Positions 37,834 to 49,255 of a DNA stretch of 64,000 bases are shown here, piece by piece; positions within the stretch are counted from its first letter, which is position 1, and each line of letters opens with the position of its first letter. This stretch comes from Burkholderiales bacterium (GTDB lineage Bacteria > Pseudomonadota > Gammaproteobacteria > Burkholderiales > Nitrosomonadaceae). The translations under genes and the position numbers were made by a program. Below the pieces are notes generated by a model that worked only from the letters and a program-made list of their open reading frames with translations, ran no database searches and was not told the DNA's origin. The stretch covers positions 124,001 through 188,000 of the forward strand of contig JABTUQ010000004.1 of NCBI GenBank assembly GCA_015075225.1, read 5' to 3'.

Positions 37834-38978
37834 TAACCCACTACCCTGATGCCAATATGAGAAAAAGCCACGGCAAAAATGGCATCAATCAGGATGACAG
37901 CGGTAATTGAAGTCACCACCGAACTGGTGGTGCCTGCTCCCAGGCTCTCTGTATTAGGTTTGATACGCAGCCCGAAATGGCAGGCAATCAGCGCTATCGT
38001 CATACCGCAAACCATGCCCTTACCCAAACCCAGCCATAAATTGGCGATTGGCACGGTATCCGGCAGAACAGTCAGCGCGTAGTGGATGCTCAATCCGATT
38101 TGCAGTTCTGCGGCGACCAGCCCACCCAGCAGCGCGACGGCACTGGTCCAGAGCACGATCAGCGGCAGAGCAATACCCAGCCCGATGATTTTGGGCAGCA
38201 CCAACCTCATGCTGTGTGGAATGCCCATCACTGTCAGCGCATCCAGCTCCTCGGTCACACGCATGACACCCAGTTGTGCTGTCATGGCGGAGCCGGAACG
38301 CCCGGCCACCAGGATAGCAGCCAGCATGGGTCCCAGTTCACGGATGACACTCATGCCGAGTATGTTGACAATGTAAATGTCTGCGCCAAACAGGTGCAGC
38401 TGTTCCGAAGTGAGGTAGCTCAGCACGATGCCGATCAGGAATCCTACCACGGCAGTAATGCCCAGGGCCTGTGCACCAGTACGGTACAGGCTGGCCGAGA
38501 TTTCCCGGAAAGGGATCCGGTGGGGGTGGCCAAGCAGATACAATCCATCCAGCACCACCTGGCCTGCCAGCGCAATCATGCCTGCCAGATGGTCGAGCAG
38601 GCGGAGGAATTGCTCTCCCAACAGGGAAATCGGCAAAAACCATATACGCCCCGGTTTTTGGGGCAAGGGTGCTGATTTTTCCAATCGCCGGAACATCCTT
38701 TCCTGTTCCGGGCGCAACAGCAGATGTACAGGACGCTGCCTGCCCCATGCCCGCCACAGCACGGCAGCACCGGCATAATCCAGTTGGTAAAGTGTAGTCA
38801 GATCCCAGTGCAGACCGGGTTGCCCGGCCAGTTCTGCCAGTTGTTTTGTGATCGCAGGCAGCGACCGGCTGAACGATACAAGCGTAAAACTACCGGTAAG
38901 CTGCAGGAGTGGATCACCGGCTTCGGTGGTCACAAGCCGGTGCCAGGTGTTGTTGCTGATTGATGAATCAGGAGACAT
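37833..38978 (-). CDS. mlaE: MlaE-type permease with N-terminal STAS domain
   Basis: Permease of the lipid transporter. About the first 120 residues form a STAS domain (LHWDLTTLYQLDYAGAAVLWRAW) like the separate MlaB protein; the rest is the MlaE membrane domain with the family block GTMRVTEELDAL-type sequence (here GVMRVTEELDALTVMGIPHSMRLVLPK). The fused STAS-MlaE form is common in betaproteobacteria. Start at 38978 is preferred to 38984. Confidence 0.9.
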   Translation of the reverse strand: MSPDSSISNNTWHRLVTTEAGDPLLQLTGSFTLVSFSRSLPAITKQLAELAGQPGLHWDLTTLYQLDYAGAAVLWRAWGRQRPVHLLLRPEQERMFRRLEKSAPLPQKPGRIWFLPISLLGEQFLRLLDHLAGMIALAGQVVLDGLYLLGHPHRIPFREISASLYRTGAQALGITAVVGFLIGIVLSYLTSEQLHLFGADIYIVNILGMSVIRELGPMLAAILVAGRSGSAMTAQLGVMRVTEELDALTVMGIPHSMRLVLPKIIGLGIALPLIVLWTSAVALLGGLVAAELQIGLSIHYALTVLPDTVPIANLWLGLGKGMVCGMTIALIACHFGLRIKPNTESLGAGTTSSVVTSITAVILIDAIFAVAFSHIGIRVVG

Positions 38979-39010
38979 GATCACCCGGCCGGTTTCGTCA
39001 GTTTCTCGGA

Positions 39011-39847
39011 TTAATGACGATTTTTATGCCCGTGCGATGATTTTTGTACCGTTTCTTCAGGCTGGTGGCCATACCGGTACGCCCAGATCACCAGCGCAGC
39101 GCCTGCCGTGATCATGGGAAGCGATAGCCACTGCCCCATGCTGATACCCAGTGTCATGATGCCGAGAAATCCATCATCCGGTTCGCGGAAAAACTCGCAA
39201 ATCGAACGGAAAATGCCATAACCGATCATGAACATGCCGGTTACTGCCCCAAGTGGCCGGGGTTTTGCCGAATACAGCCAGAGCAGGGTGAACAGCATCA
39301 GCCCTTCCAGCGCAAACTCGTAAAGCTGCGAGGGATGGCGCGGCAGGTTGTCTGCATACGGAAAAATCATTCCCCAGGGTACATCGGTGGGGCGTCCCCA
39401 TAATTCGCCGTTAATGAAGTTCCCGATACGCCCGGCTCCCAGCCCAAGCGGAACCAGTGGCACGATGAAATCCGTGACGGACAACCAGGAAATCTGGTAT
39501 TTACGCGCCAGCCATACCATGGCGATGGCAACGCCGAGAAATCCGCCGTGGAAGGACATCCCCCCCTGCCAGATGGCAATAATCTCTAGCGGATGCTGCA
39601 GGTAATAACCTGGCTGATAAAACAGGATATGGCCCAGACGACCACCGAGGATGACACCCAGCACACCATAAAACAACGCATCATCCAGTATTTCCCGGGT
39701 AAACACCCCGTTGGGCTGCTGCCGGATGCGGTAACGCCCCAGCAGAATGAACAAGGCAAATCCGATCAGGTACATCAACCCATACCAGCGGACAGCAAGC
39801 GGGCCTATGGAAATTGCAATCGGGTCGAATTGTGGGTGAACGAGCAT
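39011..39847 (-). CDS. lgt: Prolipoprotein diacylglyceryl transferase
   Basis: Adds diacylglycerol to the lipobox Cys of prolipoproteins at the inner membrane. The 278-residue multi-pass protein shows [14 protein letters not shown], the HGGFLG motif with the essential His and the signature [20 protein letters not shown]. Length is normal. It is divergent from ilvD. Confidence 0.95.
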   Translation of the reverse strand: MLVHPQFDPIAISIGPLAVRWYGLMYLIGFALFILLGRYRIRQQPNGVFTREILDDALFYGVLGVILGGRLGHILFYQPGYYLQHPLEIIAIWQGGMSFHGGFLGVAIAMVWLARKYQISWLSVTDFIVPLVPLGLGAGRIGNFINGELWGRPTDVPWGMIFPYADNLPRHPSQLYEFALEGLMLFTLLWLYSAKPRPLGAVTGMFMIGYGIFRSICEFFREPDDGFLGIMTLGISMGQWLSLPMITAGAALVIWAYRYGHQPEETVQKSSHGHKNRH

Positions 39848-39971
39848 GGGTAGCCGCCTGACTTACGGTAAAATACGCATTATACGGCAATGCCTGCTGG
39901 CCGCAGCAGATACGCCCTGCGACCATTCCTTATCCAATCCGCAATTCATCATTTATCAGCGAGGAAACACT

Positions 39972-41645
39972 ATGTCAGACAATCGACGCAGCCAAGCCAT
40001 CACCCAGGGTGCAAAACGCGCCCCCAACCGCGCCATGTTGCGTGCGGTCGGGTTCGGAGACGGTGATTTCGACAAACCCATCGTCGGCGTTGCCAACGGT
40101 TTCTCCACCATTACCCCCTGCAACATGGGGCTGGATACGCTTGCCAAATGTGCCGAACACGCACTGAAAACGGCCGGCGCCATGCCGCAGATGTTTGGCA
40201 CGATTACAGTATCGGACGGTATTTCAATGGGCACCGAAGGCATGAAGTATTCGCTGGTTTCGCGCGAAGTGATTGCCGATTCCATCGAAACCTGCGTGCA
40301 GGCGGAAAGCATGGACGGCATCATCGCCATCGGAGGGTGCGACAAAAATATGCCTGGCGCCATGATTGCGCTGGCCAGACTGAATGTGCCCGCCATTTTT
40401 GTCTATGGCGGCACCATCAAACCCGGCCATTACCATGGCCGTGATCTGACCATTGTCAGCGCCTTCGAAGCCGTCGGGCAGCACACCGCGCATAAAATAG
40501 ACGACCATGAACTGCTAGAGATCGAACGCCACGCCTGCCCCGGCGCCGGTTCCTGTGGTGGCATGTACACGGCCAATACCATGTCATCCGCAATCGAAGC
40601 CATGGGGATGAGCCTGCCTTATTCTTCCACCATGGCGGCAGAGGATGAGGAAAAGCGCATCAGCGCGGCACGCTCTGCCGAGGTACTGGTAGAGGCCGTC
40701 AAAAAGCAGATTTTGCCGCGTAGCCTGATCACCCGCAAATCGCTTGAAAATGCAGTATCCGTCGTCATGGCAGTAGGAGGATCGACCAATGCCGTGTTGC
40801 ATCTGCTGGCCATCGCTCATGCGGCAGAAGTGGAATTCAGCATCGACGATTTCGAAGCCATTCGTGCACGCGTACCGGTGTTGTGTGATCTGAAACCCTC
40901 CGGACGCTATGTCGCCACCGATCTGCACAAGGCAGGCGGCATTCCGCAAGTGATGAAGATGCTGCTGGCGCATGGATTACTGCATGGCGATTGCCTGACC
41001 ATCAGCGGGCAAACCATCGACGAAGTACTGAAAGACATTCCCGAACAGCCGCGCGCCAATCAGGACATCATCCGGACATGGGACAACCCGGTATATACGG
41101 AAGGTCATCTGGCTATTCTGAAAGGCAATCTTTCAACTGAAGGCGCGGTTGCCAAGATTTCCGGTGTGAAAAACCCCAGTATCACCGGCCCCGCCCGCGT
41201 GTTCGATTCAGAAGAAACCTGCATGGCCGCCATTCTTGAACGCAAAATCCAGCCAGGCGACGTAGTGGTCATCCGCTACGAAGGCCCGCAGGGTGGACCC
41301 GGCATGCGCGAAATGCTTTCCCCTACCTCGGCGCTGATTGGTGAGGGACTGGGAGATTCGGTCGGGCTGATTACCGATGGACGTTTTTCTGGCGGCACCT
41401 ATGGCATGGTGGTGGGTCACGTTGCACCGGAAGCCTACACCGGGGGAACTATCGCACTGGTGCAGGAAGGCGATTCGATCACGATTGATGCGCACAAACG
41501 CCTGCTGCAGCTGAATGTGCCTGATGCTGAGCTGGAACGCCGCCGCGCCGCCTGGCGCAGGCCTGCTCCGCGTTATACACGCGGTGTGCTGGCGAAATAC
41601 GCCAAGCTGGTTTCGACCGCCAGCCGTGGCGCCGTCACCGACTGA
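39972..41645 (+). CDS. ilvD: Dihydroxy-acid dehydratase
   Basis: Iron-sulfur enzyme of valine, leucine and isoleucine synthesis. The ATG at 39972 ([20 protein letters not shown]) follows GAGGAA; an upstream in-frame codon at 39846 is rejected since it overlaps lgt. The 557-residue protein contains the cluster cysteines in [18 protein letters not shown] and [16 protein letters not shown], and the C-terminal [14 protein letters not shown] block. Confidence 0.96.
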   Translation: MSDNRRSQAITQGAKRAPNRAMLRAVGFGDGDFDKPIVGVANGFSTITPCNMGLDTLAKCAEHALKTAGAMPQMFGTITVSDGISMGTEGMKYSLVSREVIADSIETCVQAESMDGIIAIGGCDKNMPGAMIALARLNVPAIFVYGGTIKPGHYHGRDLTIVSAFEAVGQHTAHKIDDHELLEIERHACPGAGSCGGMYTANTMSSAIEAMGMSLPYSSTMAAEDEEKRISAARSAEVLVEAVKKQILPRSLITRKSLENAVSVVMAVGGSTNAVLHLLAIAHAAEVEFSIDDFEAIRARVPVLCDLKPSGRYVATDLHKAGGIPQVMKMLLAHGLLHGDCLTISGQTIDEVLKDIPEQPRANQDIIRTWDNPVYTEGHLAILKGNLSTEGAVAKISGVKNPSITGPARVFDSEETCMAAILERKIQPGDVVVIRYEGPQGGPGMREMLSPTSALIGEGLGDSVGLITDGRFSGGTYGMVVGHVAPEAYTGGTIALVQEGDSITIDAHKRLLQLNVPDAELERRRAAWRRPAPRYTRGVLAKYAKLVSTASRGAVTD

Positions 41646-41676
41646 TATTGTCTGATCAACCCAAACCGGAAATCCA

Positions 41677-43755
41677 GTGACCAACCATCTCGCCGAAGAA
41701 ACCAGCCCCTATCTGCTGCAACACGCCGACAACCCCGTGGACTGGTACCCGTGGGGAAAGGAGGCACTGGATACCGCTTTGGCGCTGGACAAGCCGATAT
41801 TGCTTTCCATCGGCTATTCAGCGTGTCACTGGTGTCATGTAATGGCACATGAATCGTTTGAGGATGCCGCAGTTGCCGCAGCCATGAACGAGCATTTCAT
41901 CAATATCAAGGTGGATCGCGAGGAACGCCCGGATATTGACCAGATTTACCAGAGCGCGCACTACACGTTGAATCATCGTTCGGGTGGATGGCCGCTGACC
42001 ATGTTCCTGACACCCGGGCAACACCCTTTTTTTGGCGGTACCTATTTCCCAAAGGAAGCACGCTACGGCATGCCAGGGTTTCTGGAACTGCTGCCAAAAG
42101 TGTCCGAGCTTTATCACACCCGTAAAGCCGATATCGACAAGCAAAATGCAGTGCTGCTGAAATTGCTCGCGCAATCCCTTCCCGCACCTGATGCACAAAA
42201 TTCCACCCTTTCCCGGCAGCCGATTGATCGCGCCTGGGAACAGTTGAATCGTCAGTTCGATGAAATCCATGGCGGTTTTGGCGAAGCACCCAAATTCCTT
42301 CATCCGGCAGAGTTGCAGTTTTGTCTGCGGCGTTATGTCGTCAACAATGACACGCGCGCCTTGCATGTTTTAACCCATACGCTGGAAAAAATGGCACTGG
42401 GGGGGCTGTACGATCAGCTAGGAGGAGGATTTTGCCGCTACAGCACCGATGGCATCTGGCAGATTCCGCATTTCGAGAAAATGCTGTACGACAATGCGCT
42501 GATGCTGCCTCTTTATGCAGAAGCCTGGCTGGTAACCGGCAATCCACTGTTCAAACAGGTTGTCGAGGAAACGGCCGACTGGGTCATGCGGGAAATGCAA
42601 TCCGGCACGATGGCGGAAGGTGGTTATTTTTCCTCGCTGGATGCCGACTCCGAACATGAAGAGGGCAAATTCTATGTCTGGAATCGCGAGGAAGTTTCAG
42701 CCCTGCTTACGCCGGAAGAATACCGGGTGGTAGCGGCCTTTTACGGCCTTGATCGCGCGCCCAATTTCGAAGGCCGGCACTGGCACCTAGAAGTCGCGGA
42801 ATCCGTCGCATCGGTCGCAGCACACAACCAGATCAGCCAGGAAACCGTTCGGCAGCTTATCGGTAGCGCCCGCAAAAAATTGCTGATTGCGCGCGAACAG
42901 CGCATCCGACCAGGGCGTGACGAAAAAATCCTGACGAGCTGGAACGCGCTGATGATCAAGGGCATGGCGCGTGCCGGGCAAATTTTCGAGCGCGAGGAAT
43001 GGATCCATTCTGCCATGCAGGCGATGGATTTCATCCACAGCAGACTCTGGCAGAACGGGCGCCTGCTGGCAACTTTCAAGGATGGCAAGGCGCATCTGAA
43101 CGCCTATCTTGATGATCATGCATTCCTGCTGGATAGCCTGCTGACGCTGCTGCAAGTCCGCTTCCGGCAATCGGATCTTGATTTTGCCATTACCTTGGCG
43201 GATATACTGCTCACCCGCTTTGAAGACAAGGCATCCGGCGGTTTCTTCTTTACCAGCCATGATCATGAAACGCTCATCCATCGGCCCAAAAGTGGCCATG
43301 ATGGCGCCATTCCCGCCGGAAACGGCATCGCAGCCACTGCCTTGCAGCGGCTGGGCCATCTGTTGAGCGAACAGCGCTATTCTGAAACAGCCGAACGCAC
43401 GCTAAATGTGTTTTCCGGTGCATGGTCGCTGCATGCCAGCTCGCATTGCAGCCTGCTGATCGCACTGGAAGAATGCCTGGAGCCACCCAAAATCGTGGTT
43501 TTACAAGGTGATTCGGCAGAACTGCAAACCTGGCTGAAGGCCCTGCTTCCCTGTTCATTGGATAAGATCATGATTGCATTACCCAGGGAACTTTCCGGAT
43601 TGCCTGATACTCTTATGGTTCGCTCTGCTCCGGATGAAAAAATCAGCGTCCAGGTGTGTGAGGGCAGGCGTTGTCTTCCGGAAATCCATTCGCTGCATGA
43701 ACTACTGCAAATCTGCAAGCTTCACGGTAGAATGGCACCCCTTAATCATTCATAA
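41677..43755 (+). CDS. YyaL-type thioredoxin-domain protein (DUF255)
   Basis: 692-residue protein with an N-terminal thioredoxin-like domain ([25 protein letters not shown], then [18 protein letters not shown]) and a C-terminal six-hairpin glycosidase-like domain. This architecture matches the YyaL/spermatogenesis-associated protein 20 family, whose activity is unsettled. The start is GTG at 41677. It lies 31 bases after ilvD and may be cotranscribed. Confidence 0.9.
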   Translation: MTNHLAEETSPYLLQHADNPVDWYPWGKEALDTALALDKPILLSIGYSACHWCHVMAHESFEDAAVAAAMNEHFINIKVDREERPDIDQIYQSAHYTLNHRSGGWPLTMFLTPGQHPFFGGTYFPKEARYGMPGFLELLPKVSELYHTRKADIDKQNAVLLKLLAQSLPAPDAQNSTLSRQPIDRAWEQLNRQFDEIHGGFGEAPKFLHPAELQFCLRRYVVNNDTRALHVLTHTLEKMALGGLYDQLGGGFCRYSTDGIWQIPHFEKMLYDNALMLPLYAEAWLVTGNPLFKQVVEETADWVMREMQSGTMAEGGYFSSLDADSEHEEGKFYVWNREEVSALLTPEEYRVVAAFYGLDRAPNFEGRHWHLEVAESVASVAAHNQISQETVRQLIGSARKKLLIAREQRIRPGRDEKILTSWNALMIKGMARAGQIFEREEWIHSAMQAMDFIHSRLWQNGRLLATFKDGKAHLNAYLDDHAFLLDSLLTLLQVRFRQSDLDFAITLADILLTRFEDKASGGFFFTSHDHETLIHRPKSGHDGAIPAGNGIAATALQRLGHLLSEQRYSETAERTLNVFSGAWSLHASSHCSLLIALEECLEPPKIVVLQGDSAELQTWLKALLPCSLDKIMIALPRELSGLPDTLMVRSAPDEKISVQVCEGRRCLPEIHSLHELLQICKLHGRMAPLNHS

Positions 43756-43761
43756 AGAAAT

Positions 43762-44076
43762 ATGATGAAAACAGCTTGGTTAGGTGCGTTTGCTGCTTCA
43801 GCATTGTTAGTGGCAGGTTATGCCCAGGCAGACGCTGATTTGGCCAAAAAAAATAATTGTGTTGCCTGCCATCAGGTTGATACAAAAGTTGCTGGTCCCG
43901 CACTGAAAGAAGTCGCAGCAAAATACGCTGGCAAGGATGACGCAGCTGGATATCCGGCAGGCAAAATCAAGGGCGGCAGCAGCGGCGTATGGGGTCAGAT
44001 TCCAATGCCACCAAACGTCAATGTGAGCGATGCAGACGCCAAGGCACTGGCTGACTGGATCCTGACGCTGAAATAA
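43762..44076 (+). CDS. Cytochrome c-552 (monoheme class I cytochrome c)
   Basis: Small periplasmic electron carrier. A 22-23 residue signal peptide ends at GYAQA, leaving DADLAKKNNCVACHQVDT; CVACH attaches one heme and Met in GQIPMPPN is the axial ligand. The mature 81 residues strongly resemble N. europaea cytochrome c-552, which passes electrons from cytochrome c(M)552 and hydroxylamine oxidation to the terminal oxidase or cytochrome c peroxidase. Two consecutive ATGs are possible starts (43762, 43765). A strong terminator follows. Confidence 0.95.
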   Translation: MMKTAWLGAFAASALLVAGYAQADADLAKKNNCVACHQVDTKVAGPALKEVAAKYAGKDDAAGYPAGKIKGGSSGVWGQIPMPPNVNVSDADAKALADWILTLK

Positions 44077-44100
44077 TCTGACATTCAATTCTGAATGCGG

Positions 44101-44130
44101 GCCGATACCGGAAACTGTATCGGCTTTTTT
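44101..44130 (+). terminator. Intrinsic terminator of the cytochrome c-552 gene
   Basis: GCCGATAC and GTATCGGC form a perfect 8-bp stem around an 8-base loop, followed by six Ts. Confidence 0.92.
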
Positions 44131-44292
44131 GTTTCTACAATTTTCTTTATTGCAACCCGGTCTGTGCACGAATATCCATCGAATGCATCCTGAACCAATC
44201 CTGAGTCACGCCCGCCTGTTCGTTTGACAACCCCCCGGCTTTCCAATACATTCCTTTGGAATACCATTTCAATTTTCCATACCCCAATAGTC

Positions 44293-45261
44293 ATGCTTAC
44301 GGTCTTTCTTGATTTCGGTTCCGTTACGCGCGGTGATGTCGATAGAACAGCGCTGGAACAGGCTGTATCACCCTGGATTTATCATGACAACACCTCCTGC
44401 GGACAGGTAGCCGAACGGATCAGAGATGCAGAAATCGTTGTCAGCAATAAAATCATGCTGGATCGCGCCGCTATCCTTGCTGCAAGCAATCTCAAACTGA
44501 TTTGTGTGGCGGCAACCGGCTACAACAACATCGATCTCGTTGCAGCTGCCGAACGCAACATTCCGGTGTGTATGTCCAACTATGCCACTGGCTCGGTCGT
44601 TCAGCATGTTTTCATGTTCATGCTGAATTTTGCCTGCCGGTTCGTCGAATATCAGCAACTTGTCAAAAACGGCGGTTGGCAGGCCAGCCCCTATTTTTGT
44701 CCACTGAATTTCGGAATCATGGAACTGACAGGAAAAACTCTCGGCATTATCGGACATGGCGAGCTGGGCAGTGCCGTGGCCAACCTTGCCAGAGCCTTCG
44801 GCATGAAACTGCTGATTGCTGAACACAAATCCGCTACAGTCATCCGGTCCGGACGAACAGCATTCGATGAGGTCATGCGCCAATCGGATTTCATTACCCT
44901 GCACTGCCCATTGTCGGAAGACACCCGCCGTCTGATTGGCAGCCGGGAACTGGATCTGATGAAGCCATCGGCCTACCTGATCAATACCGCCCGAAGCGGC
45001 CTGATTGATGAAACTGATTTATTACAAAGTCTTTACTCCGGCCACCTTGCCGGGGCAGCCATTGATGTACTGAAAGAAGAACCACCGGTCAATGGCAACC
45101 CGTTACTGGACTATCCTCACCCGAACCTCATCATCACGCCCCATTCTGCCTGGGCCAGCGTGGAATCCAGACAGCGTATGCTCAATCTGCTGGCGGACAA
45201 TATCCGCAATTTCCTGCAAAACAAACCTTTTAACCAGATTACGGATGCGCTGACACGCTAA
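44293..45261 (+). CDS. D-isomer-specific 2-hydroxyacid dehydrogenase
   Basis: NAD(P)-dependent dehydrogenase of 322 residues from the ATG at 44293 (MLTVFLDFGSVTRGD). The Rossmann motif is LGIIGHGELGSAVANLA, and the catalytic Arg, Glu and His are in NTARSGLIDE, VLKEEPP and ITPHSAWAS. It resembles glycerate dehydrogenase/hydroxypyruvate reductase (HprA), but substrate choice cannot be read from sequence by eye. An in-frame earlier codon at 44224 lacks family support. Confidence 0.88.
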   Translation: MLTVFLDFGSVTRGDVDRTALEQAVSPWIYHDNTSCGQVAERIRDAEIVVSNKIMLDRAAILAASNLKLICVAATGYNNIDLVAAAERNIPVCMSNYATGSVVQHVFMFMLNFACRFVEYQQLVKNGGWQASPYFCPLNFGIMELTGKTLGIIGHGELGSAVANLARAFGMKLLIAEHKSATVIRSGRTAFDEVMRQSDFITLHCPLSEDTRRLIGSRELDLMKPSAYLINTARSGLIDETDLLQSLYSGHLAGAAIDVLKEEPPVNGNPLLDYPHPNLIITPHSAWASVESRQRMLNLLADNIRNFLQNKPFNQITDALTR

Positions 45262-45405
45262 CCGGCCACAGTTCTCCTGTTTGGTGAACAGTGTGACAGG
45301 CACATCGCCTTTTTCCCTTCTGTTCCGGGCCAGCTCTGCCTGCATTTGACAAACCTGCCGATCCTCATTACTTTCGCGTTCCATAAGCCTTGAGGAAAAC
45401 TGATT

Positions 45406-46677
45406 ATGGCCAACCCCTTTCACCAGCACCGCCGCATTCTTGTAGCGAGCCTGGTCGGAACCACCATCGAATTCTACGATTTTTATATCTATGCCACCGC
45501 AGCCGCGCTGGTATTCGGCCCCTTGTTCTTTCCGGCGGAATCCCCTTCCGCACAATTGATGCTGTCGTTCCTGAGCTTCAGCCTTGCCTTCGTTGCGCGG
45601 CCATTTGGTGCGGTTTTATTTGGCCACTTCGGAGACCGGATCGGCAGGAAATCAACGTTGGTAGCATCATTGCTTCTCATGGGAATATCGACGCTGCTGA
45701 TTGCGTTCCTGCCCACTTACTCGACGGCTGGCTGGGTGGCTCCGCTGTTATTGTGCATCTTGCGCTTTGGCCAGGGACTGGGATTGGGCGGCGAATGGGG
45801 AGGTGCGGCATTACTGGCTGTTGAAAATGCGCCATCGGGATGGCGCGGCCGGTTTGGCATGATTCCCCAGTTGGGGGCGCCGATCGGCTTTCTGGCAGCA
45901 AACGGACTGTTCCTGTTAATCGGCATGCAGTTGAGTGAAGCAGATTTTGCAGCATGGGGCTGGCGTATCCCTTTCCTTGCCAGCAGCATTCTGATCGCAC
46001 TCGGCCTGTGGGTACGATTGAAAATCAGCGAAACACCCGAATTCAGCCGTGCTCTGGCACATGAACCTCCCGTTAGCGTTCCCATCGGAGAATTGATCCG
46101 CAAACATGCGCTGGTCACCTTTGCCGGTACTTTCACTGTCGTAGCCTGCTTTGCCATTTTTTACCTCGCAACCGCCTTTGCACTTGCGCATGGCACCACC
46201 ACCCTGGGATATAACCGCGAACAATTCCTCATCACCCAGCTCGCTGCCATCATGTTTCTTGCAGCCGGCATCATCATTGCGGGCATACGTTCCGATAAAG
46301 TCAGTGCCAATCAGGTACTCGGCTGGGGTTGTGCGGCCACAATTGGTTTGGGATTGATTTTTGGGCCGATTCTTGGCTCGGGATCACTATGGCTGGTCTG
46401 GGCAGTGCTCTCGCTCGCACTCTTCATTATGGGATTTGTATACGGCCCTCTTGGCGTCTGGCTGCCCTCGCTCTTCCCTGCACGTATACGCTACACCGGC
46501 GTATCCGTTGCATTCAATGCCGGTGGCATCCTGGGCGGTGCACTCGCCCCTATCGCTGCTCAAGCACTCAACGACACAGGCGGCACCCCGGTCGTCGGGC
46601 TTTATCTGACAATGGCTGGAATATTCAGCTTGGCAGGACTAAAGCTGGCACGGAAGTTGGTACATAATCAAACCTAA
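45406..46677 (+). CDS. MFS transporter of the metabolite:H+ symporter (MHS) family
   Basis: 423-residue, 12-helix transporter. The start GTTIEFYDFYIYATAAAL and the GHFGDRIGRKSTL loop between helices 2 and 3 match the MHS group (ProP, KgtP, ShiA relatives) for organic acids and osmolytes. GLGLGGEWGGAALL is also diagnostic. The substrate is not known. A good ribosome site (TTGAGGAAA) precedes the ATG. Confidence 0.88.
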   Translation: MANPFHQHRRILVASLVGTTIEFYDFYIYATAAALVFGPLFFPAESPSAQLMLSFLSFSLAFVARPFGAVLFGHFGDRIGRKSTLVASLLLMGISTLLIAFLPTYSTAGWVAPLLLCILRFGQGLGLGGEWGGAALLAVENAPSGWRGRFGMIPQLGAPIGFLAANGLFLLIGMQLSEADFAAWGWRIPFLASSILIALGLWVRLKISETPEFSRALAHEPPVSVPIGELIRKHALVTFAGTFTVVACFAIFYLATAFALAHGTTTLGYNREQFLITQLAAIMFLAAGIIIAGIRSDKVSANQVLGWGCAATIGLGLIFGPILGSGSLWLVWAVLSLALFIMGFVYGPLGVWLPSLFPARIRYTGVSVAFNAGGILGGALAPIAAQALNDTGGTPVVGLYLTMAGIFSLAGLKLARKLVHNQT

Positions 46678-46844
46678 GGAACCTCTGATTAAGAACATCC
46701 TTGTATACACGGTTTACCTACAGTCAGCCTTCCAACTTTCCGTATTCAGATAGAGCATAAATTCGCGCATCACAACAAAACGCAGCAAATTATTGATACA
46801 TGTATGCCTCTCATTTGATTTGTACCGGTTATAAATAAAAACTT

Positions 46845-47909
46845 ATGGAACAACAAATCTCGAAATATGGCAGTTTTAATGCTCTGCCTGTCAGCTACCA
46901 AAAATTTTTTGACTCAGATGAAAAAGACAGCTTTGATTTATCCAAAGACTGGTTTCTGTTGCTTGAAGCAACTGTAATTCGTGAAACACAAGACGTTTGT
47001 GTGTTTACTCTGGAAACAAGGGAGGGTATACAAGGGATTTGGCCAACATTACTGCATAAAAGAAGCATTTTCAGCCCTCGTCTCATCAGCAGCTTTACCT
47101 GTTTTTACTCGTCGCTTTACCAACCCCCGATCACCTCCAGCCTAACAATCAAAAATCTGGCTGACAGCCTGAAACAGGTGCTATCAGATACGCAGGCTGA
47201 TGTCCTGCGCTTTGACATCATGGATCCTTCCTGGCCAGGTTTTGATCTTCATGAGCAAGCCTTGAAAAACATTGGTTTTAAAACAGATCGTTTTTTCTGC
47301 TGGGGAAATTGGTACCTGCCGGTAAATAATCGTTCTTTCACAGATTACATGCAGGAGCTTTCTTCACGCGTAAGAAATACGCTGGAACGGCGCAAGAAAA
47401 AATTTCTGGCCGGGGGAAGAGGGAAACTGGAAATCATTACCACGCATGACAGACTTTCTTTTGCAATTGATGCTTGGGAAAAGATTTACAACGCCAGCTG
47501 GAAAATACCAGAACCCTATCCGGAATTCATACCTGGTTTAATCCGGCTTTGTGCAGCCAAAGACTGGTTACGTCTGGGTATTGCCTATTATGACGAAGAA
47601 CCGATTGCGGCCCAATTATGGATAGTCAATCATGGGCGGGCAGCGATTTACAAACTCGCGTATGACGAAAAATTTGCCAGTCTGTCACCCGGTACCATCC
47701 TGACAGCACATCTGATGCAACACGCCCTTGATGTGGACAAGGTACATGAAGTTGACTACCTCATCGGGGATGATGCTTACAAAAAAGACTGGATGAGTCA
47801 CCGGCGCGAACGCTTTGGATTGGTTGCCTATAATCCTGCATCTTTTTGGGGGCTGGCACATTTGGCCGGACATGTGGCCGGAAAGCTTAGAAAAAAATTC
47901 ATGAAATAA
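46845..47909 (+). CDS. GNAT-fold acetyltransferase (BioF2/FemAB-like)
   Basis: 354-residue cytosolic protein of the Acetyltransf_6/CelD group. The C-terminal part shows the family pattern: RNTLERRKKKFLAGG, LGIAYYDEEPIAAQLWIVNHGRAAIYKLAYDEKFASLSPGTIL and EVDYLIGDDAYKKDWMS. Such proteins often sit near polysaccharide or lipid-modification genes, but none adjoin it. The gene is visibly more AT-rich than its neighbours, a mild sign of transfer. Confidence 0.75.
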   Translation: MEQQISKYGSFNALPVSYQKFFDSDEKDSFDLSKDWFLLLEATVIRETQDVCVFTLETREGIQGIWPTLLHKRSIFSPRLISSFTCFYSSLYQPPITSSLTIKNLADSLKQVLSDTQADVLRFDIMDPSWPGFDLHEQALKNIGFKTDRFFCWGNWYLPVNNRSFTDYMQELSSRVRNTLERRKKKFLAGGRGKLEIITTHDRLSFAIDAWEKIYNASWKIPEPYPEFIPGLIRLCAAKDWLRLGIAYYDEEPIAAQLWIVNHGRAAIYKLAYDEKFASLSPGTILTAHLMQHALDVDKVHEVDYLIGDDAYKKDWMSHRRERFGLVAYNPASFWGLAHLAGHVAGKLRKKFMK

Positions 47910-48007
47910 CCCCCTCCCGAAAGAATACTATCCCGGCCAATGGCAAAAACCCGTCAGGAAGATGTGGCATACTCCAGCCTTTGCTCTGTTCCGGGGAGAT
48001 TCTTTTC

Positions 48008-49255
48008 GTGGCCAGCTATGAGTTTCTGATTGGCTTGCGCTATACGCGTGCCAAGCGCCGCAATCACTTTATTTCGTTCATTTCACTGATTTCACTACTG
48101 GGGATGACGCTGGGCATGACGGCGCTGATTACGGTCATGTCGGTCATGAACGGCTTTCACAAGGAAGTGCGCGCCCGTATCCTCGGTGTGGCTTCGCATG
48201 CGCAGATCAGCAGCTATCAGGGAAGCCTGTACGATTGGGAAAAGATTGGCGAAGTGGCCACCCGCAATCCCCAGGTTGCAGCTGCCGCTCCTTACATTGA
48301 TGTACAGGGGATGCTTTCGCACGCTGACATGGTGCGCGGCGTGATGGTAAGAGGCATTCTGCCGGAAGATGAAAACAAGGTGGCCGATTTTGGCAACAAA
48401 ATGGTGGTGGGCAGCCTGGATCAGCTGGCGCCAGGAGAATTCGGCATCGTCATCGGTCAGGAACTGGCGCGTAATCTGAATGCATTTCTGGGCGATAAAA
48501 TCGTGCTGATTTCTCCACAGGGACAAATCACCCCTGCCGGAATCCTGCCGCGCCTGAAACAGTTTACGGTCACCGGTATTTTTGATGTCGGGCACTTTGA
48601 GTACGATTCCGGCCTGGCACTGATTCACCTGGCCGACGCACAAAAACTTTATCGGATGGCGCCCAATCAGGTTTCCGGCGTTCGGCTCAAATTACACGAT
48701 ATGTTCGAAGCACCACGGGTCATTCAGGAACTGGCCGGGGTGCTATCCGGTGATTTGTATTTCACCGACTGGACACAACAACACGCCAACTACTTCCGTG
48801 CAATCCAGATCGAGAAACGCATGCTTTCGCTAATTCTCGCGCTAATCATCGCGGTTGCGGCATTCAACATCGTTTCCACGCTGGTAATGGCAGTAACCGA
48901 CAAACAGTCGGATATCGCCATTTTGCGCACACTGGGCGCCAGTTCGGTCAGTATCATGAAAATTTTTATCATACAGGGGGCGCTAATCGGCACGCTGGGC
49001 ACGTTGCTGGGGTTGCTAGGCGGAGTGCTGCTGGCCTACAACGTGGGCGAAGTCATCGCTTTCATCGAACATGTGCTCAATATCCAGTTTTTATCGCAGG
49101 ATGTTTATTACATCAGCAAGATTCCTTCCGATCCGCAATTGCCCGATATTGTGACGGTTGCCGCCGCCTCCCTGATTCTGACACTGCTGGCTACACTCTA
49201 CCCCAGCTATCGTGCTTCCAAAATCAACCCGGCCGAGGCGCTGCGCTATGAGTAA
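48008..49255 (+). CDS. lolC: Lipoprotein-releasing ABC permease LolC/E
   Basis: Permease of the LolCDE complex that extracts mature lipoproteins from the inner membrane. Start is the GTG at 48008 ([26 protein letters not shown]), the conserved family beginning. The 415 residues have four membrane helices and a long periplasmic domain; FtsX-like end [20 protein letters not shown]. It overlaps lolD by eight bases. Only one permease gene is present, so it probably works as a homodimer. Confidence 0.93.
   Translation: MASYEFLIGLRYTRAKRRNHFISFISLISLLGMTLGMTALITVMSVMNGFHKEVRARILGVASHAQISSYQGSLYDWEKIGEVATRNPQVAAAAPYIDVQGMLSHADMVRGVMVRGILPEDENKVADFGNKMVVGSLDQLAPGEFGIVIGQELARNLNAFLGDKIVLISPQGQITPAGILPRLKQFTVTGIFDVGHFEYDSGLALIHLADAQKLYRMAPNQVSGVRLKLHDMFEAPRVIQELAGVLSGDLYFTDWTQQHANYFRAIQIEKRMLSLILALIIAVAAFNIVSTLVMAVTDKQSDIAILRTLGASSVSIMKIFIIQGALIGTLGTLLGLLGGVLLAYNVGEVIAFIEHVLNIQFLSQDVYYISKIPSDPQLPDIVTVAAASLILTLLATLYPSYRASKINPAEALRYE

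Noticed and set aside
42741..43359. Antisense frames within the YyaL-type gene
   Set aside because: Shadow frames of a certain coding region without ribosome sites or domains.
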